A program made the position numbers and the translations under genes. The notes under the pieces are model-generated. The model did not search any database and had not been told where the DNA came from. It saw only the letters and a program-made list of their open reading frames with translations. Shown piece after piece: positions 55,906 through 64,000 of a stretch of 64,000 nucleotides of DNA. Source of the DNA: Thunnus maccoyii (Eukaryota > Chordata > Actinopteri > Scombriformes > Scombridae). Positions within the stretch are counted from its first letter, which is position 1, and each line of letters opens with the position of its first letter. The DNA is taken from contig NC_056548.1 in assembly GCF_910596095.1 (NCBI RefSeq), forward strand, positions 6,349,151-6,413,150, in the 5' to 3' direction.

Positions 55906-56800
55906 GAATCAGAATCAGCTTTATTGGCCAAGCATACAAGGAATGTGACTCTGGTTTCTAGCTCTGGCTCGCAATGTGCTTACACACAACAATGTTCAGG
56001 AAGATACACAAGGACATACAGACAAAACAAGGACAACAAACTGAACAGAGATATGTTAACATATGACTACTATGTACAAGCAAGTAGGTGAAAAAATAGA
56101 TATATAGATAGATACAATGTCTATATACAGTTCAAACAGTTTCTGCAGGCTGTAAACAAGGATACAAGTAGTGCAAAGGTGTGTAAAAGTGCAAAGAGTG
56201 CTGAAATAAATACTGAATGGATAATGTAATAAGTTAATTTATATATATATAGTAAGTGGTTATGTACAGTATCTGCATGTGTACACGTCTGTGTACAGTT
56301 TCAGCCTGCTTGATATATATTTGTCAGCGTTGGATGAATAAGTTAAATGTTCGTAAGTGTGACAGTGAGGAGGAAGAAACTGTTCCTGTGTCTGCTGGTT
56401 TTGGTGAACAGTGATCTGTAGCGCCTACCAGAGGGAGACGTTGGAACAGGTTATGTCCAGGGTGTGAGGGGTCTGCAGGGATTTTCCCTGCTTGTTTCCT
56501 GACTATGGATGTGTACAGATCTTGGAAGTTTGGCAGGTCGGCACCAATTATCTTTTTTGCAGAGTTGACTGTGCAGACTGCTGGTCTGTTCCCGTCCTGT
56601 TTGAACCAGACAGTGATGGATGTGCAGAGAACAGACTCGACAGTGTAAAACTGGATCAGCAGCTCCTGAGACAGGCTGAACTTCCTGAGCTGGCACGGGA
56701 AATACATCCTCTGCTGAGCCTTTTTGATGACAGAGTTGATGTTGGACTCCCACTTCAGGTCCTGAGAGATCCAAGAAACCTGTACTGTACTTTACTGTAC
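55906..56800 (-). mobile_element. LINE 3' end with reverse-transcriptase ORF tail
   Basis: The minus strand encodes the C-terminal part of a non-LTR element ORF2: LRKFSLSQELLIQFYTVESV, LCTSITVWF, KKIIGADLPNFQDLYTSIVR and KIPADPSHPGHNLFQRLP. A 3' UTR follows, ending in the CAGAATCAGCTTTATTGGCC block (plus-strand reading) near 55910. It is frame-disrupted and truncated at its 5' end, so dead. Family probably L2/CR1-like. Confidence 0.8.
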
Positions 56801-57475
56801 TTTACTGTACATAATCTATATTTCATCCCCTAAAAAAGGTGCCATCATTCAACTTCAAACTATCTTTTCATCTATAAGAGCCAGAAAAGTTCACATCCCA
56901 AAAAAAGAGACGTATTTAGTGTCAAAGGAAATCTCTTGTTCTCCAACTACAAGAATAGAAAATAAAACTAGTACAAAAAACTGATTTTGAAATGAACTAA
57001 ACAGTTATTAACAATTTAATTTGTGATGATTTTGCACTTGGACTGAATCTAACGTGACAGAACTTGTCTTTCCATAACAGTATAAAGTATACTGAAAATA
57101 TTCAACCGTTACTGCAGTATTTAAGTGTCATTATGCCTTTCATGATAAAGCTTCATATATCATTGCAAATCAATGGAATTGCCAGCAAAAGAAATGCAAA
57201 TACAGAACTAGTACATCTGTTAACCATGTCTTGAAACAGTTAGATTTGGAAATGAATCATAATGTTTTTTTTGGTCCTCTGTATCACTGTATTGTACAAT
57301 TCTTTGGTCAATTTGTGTTGCTTTTGAAAGTTCTTTAGTAGCTTTTTGTCCAGCCTGAATTCCTGAAACATTCGTCGCTGTTCATGAGAAGAAAAAAGAA
57401 AAAGAGGAAAAGGAACAAATGAAACAAATGTGGTTTTAATTTTGTACTAATTTCCTGGGTAATTTTCACAGATAT

Positions 57476-57722
57476 TTGCAGGTATTTAAGTTATTCTTAG
57501 GGCATTTTACAGAGAGGGTGGTGCAATTTGGTACAAATTGTACGAAACAACAAAAAGTTCTCAGTCAAGAGTCTAATTCATTAAGATGTTTATTAACTAT
57601 GAATCTACTAGGTTGTGAACCCAAAGAATGCTCACCAACTAAACCAACTTAACACTTTTACAGTTTTTTCCTATAATTTGTACCAAATGTCCTAAAAATC
57701 AACTGTTAATCAACCTGCAAAT
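57476..57722. mobile_element. Small palindromic MITE (GGTACAAATT family)
   Basis: The left arm GGGCATTTTACAGAGAGGGT and TTTGGTACAAATTGTA is mirrored on the right by ATAATTTGTACCAAATGTCC and TAAAAATCAACTGTTAATCA. The centre contains AGTCTAATTCATTAAG. A half copy is at 36384-36455. Confidence 0.7.
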
Positions 57723-58520
57723 TACCAAAAAAACCAAAAACAAAACCCCAACAACAACAAAAAAAAACCCAAAACAAGCAAAAATCCAGGATATTATTAT
57801 AAAATTAGACCTTCAAAGTAAAGCGTTACCGTGAATTTTGCATACAGTATCTTTATATTTGCAACAATTTCACGTTTTGATGTGGCACTTAGTAACATAT
57901 ATGGGTCACTGATGCACACATAATGTAAACAGTAAACTGTTTTTCGCGGGAATTCTGGTAGGGAGGAAGGGAGGGTGAGATGGCCAGATGTACAACAGTT
58001 ATCGAATGTTTACGATAATTTTGCTCTCTGTACGACATACGATCAATAACGCTAAAAATCCCATAATGTACGATAATTTGATCATTTAGTACAGGGCAGC
58101 CTGTAACTGCTACGTCCCACAAGTTGCGTCAATTGCTGCCTTACAGTGCTGTGGGAAATTAAAAGCTCACATCTGCAGCGCAAAAGAAAGATGCAACAAA
58201 TTGTACAGCAGCTTTGATGTCTGAAGCAACATCTAAACATCTCACTGTCTAAATAGCTACTAACATGCATGTTTTTACTCCGATATGCCTAATTTGATAA
58301 AACATTTTACATGAGTAATTTAGAAATGTTTTTTGAGTCGTATTGTGACCTTGCTTCTTCAAACTGGGACTTTATGGTGCGTCCTTGAACGCATCACGTG
58401 TTGCAGCCAGCACAGGCGGCGGCAGCAGACCGTGTTTTCTGAAATCACACATTGACGCCTATTTGTTATCTTGCTTATGACTATATGACATGTTTTCCTC
58501 ATAATACAACAATGTTAAGC
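57723..58520. other. Spacer upstream of cpxm
   Basis: No gene or named repeat seen; A/C-rich low complexity at 57730-57785. Confidence 0.5.
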
Positions 58521-58552
58521 GTCTGATAGGATACTTGAACATCTGGCAGTGC

Positions 58553-58612
58553 TGGAAGGAGGGGAGGAGGGAAGGAGGAGAGGAGGGGTTGAGCAGGAGG
58601 AGGGATGTGGAT
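58553..58612 (+). repeat. Purine-rich GGAGG minisatellite-like tract
   Basis: About 60 bases of GGGAGGA/GGAGGAGA units ending roughly 75 bases before the cpxm start codon, in the presumed 5' UTR or core promoter. Confidence 0.8.
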
Positions 58613-58687
58613 GGAGGTTTGTCATCTCTACATAAACTGGCCGGGGATTTTTCTCCCCCCACTCTGCAGCAGCAAACAAAGAGCAAG

Positions 58688-62905
<4,218 letters not shown>

Positions 62906-64000
62906 GTAAGAACGACTTTTGTACTCTTTGATATAAGGAATGTACCTGCCGTATCCATTGGACCTCAAACAGATGGAAAGCAGCTTTTTGAAGAATTTTT
63001 GCCGAAGGGAAATATGTAGCATTTGCAAAACAGTCTAAGGGATAACTCAAATGAAAACAAATGGGGTTTGTTATAGATATAGCAAGAAACTGAAATTTGT
63101 GGTTGACAACATAACAGTTTAACAGACTATGTGACACCTATAATAACATATAAATCAAAGATAATGAATGTTGAGAGAAGGACTCATTTTTTCACGTCAG
63201 TTGCCAAATAGTTCCTCTACTATGCCAAAATCTAAATGTTCAGATTTAAGTGCTCCTGTATGAAGGTTTATGTGTGATGCGAGTCGAAATACAAAGAAAT
63301 TTAAAGGTTTGTACCTCAACCAAAAACACCACTTGTCAGTGTGTTGGACAGTTCTCTGGAAAAGTCTGGTCTCTTTTCTAGGAACTCAGGGTGAAAAAAA
63401 ATATTCAGTGCTCTGTTTTTCATTTAAAGTCCATAACTGCCAAGAAGGTCATGTTTTCAGTCCCGTATTTCTGTCTGTTAGCCTGCTAGTATCTAACACT
63501 TGTAACAGATGTCAGTCAGAATTTATTAAAAGTTAGTTCAAGAATGTGATTTGGTTTTGGTGCAGTTCCAGGGCAGTTTTGAACATTTTTACCATTTGTA
63601 CTTCTGCACGTAGATGAAAAAAATGACTGATTGTCCATCAGTATGTGTGTTTTCATGTGGATCAAAATCCAAATACAGATTAACAAAACTAAAGTCTACA
63701 GCTACTGTGAGGCTGCATTTAGAAACAGCGGTACTTTAAACTAAATGCTAACATGTTTAGCGGGTATGATGTTCACCATCTTTGTATGCTAACATTTGCT
63801 AATTAGCACTAAACAAAGTACAGCAGAGGTTCATGGGAATGTAACTTGTTGCACAGGTGTTAATGAAAAAAGTTGCCCCTGCACACTTACTCCAAGCCAC
63901 AAAATTTAATCAGGACAACATTTCGATCCTATTTGGATCTTCGTCAGGTCATAATGTTGTACAGGTATTTGGTCATAAACTAAATAATTGGACAAATTAA
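62906..64000 (+). other. cpxm intron continuing past the window
   Basis: No acceptor followed by discoidin or carboxypeptidase sequence was found. Holds the TGCTAACATTTGC repeat at 63738-63998 and its insertion. Confidence 0.55.
63738..63998 (+). repeat. TGCTAACATTTGC repeat with nested insertion
   Basis: AATGCTAACATG, TGCTAACATTTGCTAATTAG and CAAAGTACAGCAGAGGTTCA match 3750-3890. The repeat is interrupted at 63859 and resumes after about 63967 (GGTCATAAACTAAATAATTG). The insert (63859-63954) ends with the ACATTTCGATCC ... TCTTCGTCAGGTC tail common to fish retroelements. TGTTGCACAGGT and TGTTGTACAGGT flank it as an 11/12 target duplication. Confidence 0.7.

Noticed and set aside
58535-58687. 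Upstream in-frame ATG for cpxm
   Set aside because: Would place 51 charged residues before a clear signal peptide at MEKSLCML.
63270-63536. Further cpxm exon
   Set aside because: The frame has no discoidin or carboxypeptidase similarity and no suitable acceptor and donor pair.

Overview
The window is vertebrate nuclear DNA, almost certainly from a ray-finned fish and probably a spiny-rayed (percomorph) one. All genes are split into short exons with GT/AG junctions. The encoded proteins match vertebrate families closely. The spaces between exons are packed with short teleost-type DNA transposons: hAT-like and TTAA-flanked MITEs, Tc1/mariner relics, a tRNA-derived SINE and a LINE tail. There are no operons, bacterial genes, CRISPR arrays or phage.

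Five protein genes can be read. The first four lie on the minus strand: slc39a8 (255-11182, last exon beyond the left edge), manba (14111-26144, all 17 coding exons), a ube2d2/3-type E2 (30259-34995, 7 coding exons) and an rnf145-type membrane E3 ligase (37680-46792, 10 coding exons). The fifth, on the plus strand, is the start of a cpxm1-type discoidin/carboxypeptidase-like gene (58688 to beyond the right edge). Joining exons by reading frame gives an 887-residue beta-mannosidase, a 148-residue E2 and an 865-residue RNF145-like protein. Slc39a8 gives 415 codons before the missing exon, and Cpxm gives 242 residues up to the last exon seen.

Layout: 1-11.3 kb slc39a8; 11.3-14.1 kb intergenic repeats; 14.1-26.3 kb manba with a compact promoter; 27.2-35.4 kb the E2 with a long 3' UTR and a CpG-containing promoter; 35.5-37.1 kb repeats; 37.1-49.3 kb rnf145; 49.3-58.5 kb a transposon-rich desert; 58.5-64 kb the 5' part of cpxm. 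The slc39a8-manba-ube2d3 order recalls human 4q24, but nfkb1 is missing from between slc39a8 and manba. The genes do not form one pathway: they cover metal import, lysosomal glycan breakdown, two ubiquitin-pathway enzymes and an extracellular adhesion protein.

I found no convincing new biological system. The points most worth a second look are the altered C-terminus of the E2, the changed YLYF motif and long tail of the RNF145-like protein, a MiT/TFE-type site in the manba promoter, a transposon ending next to the manba exon 1 splice donor, and several datable nested transposon insertions.
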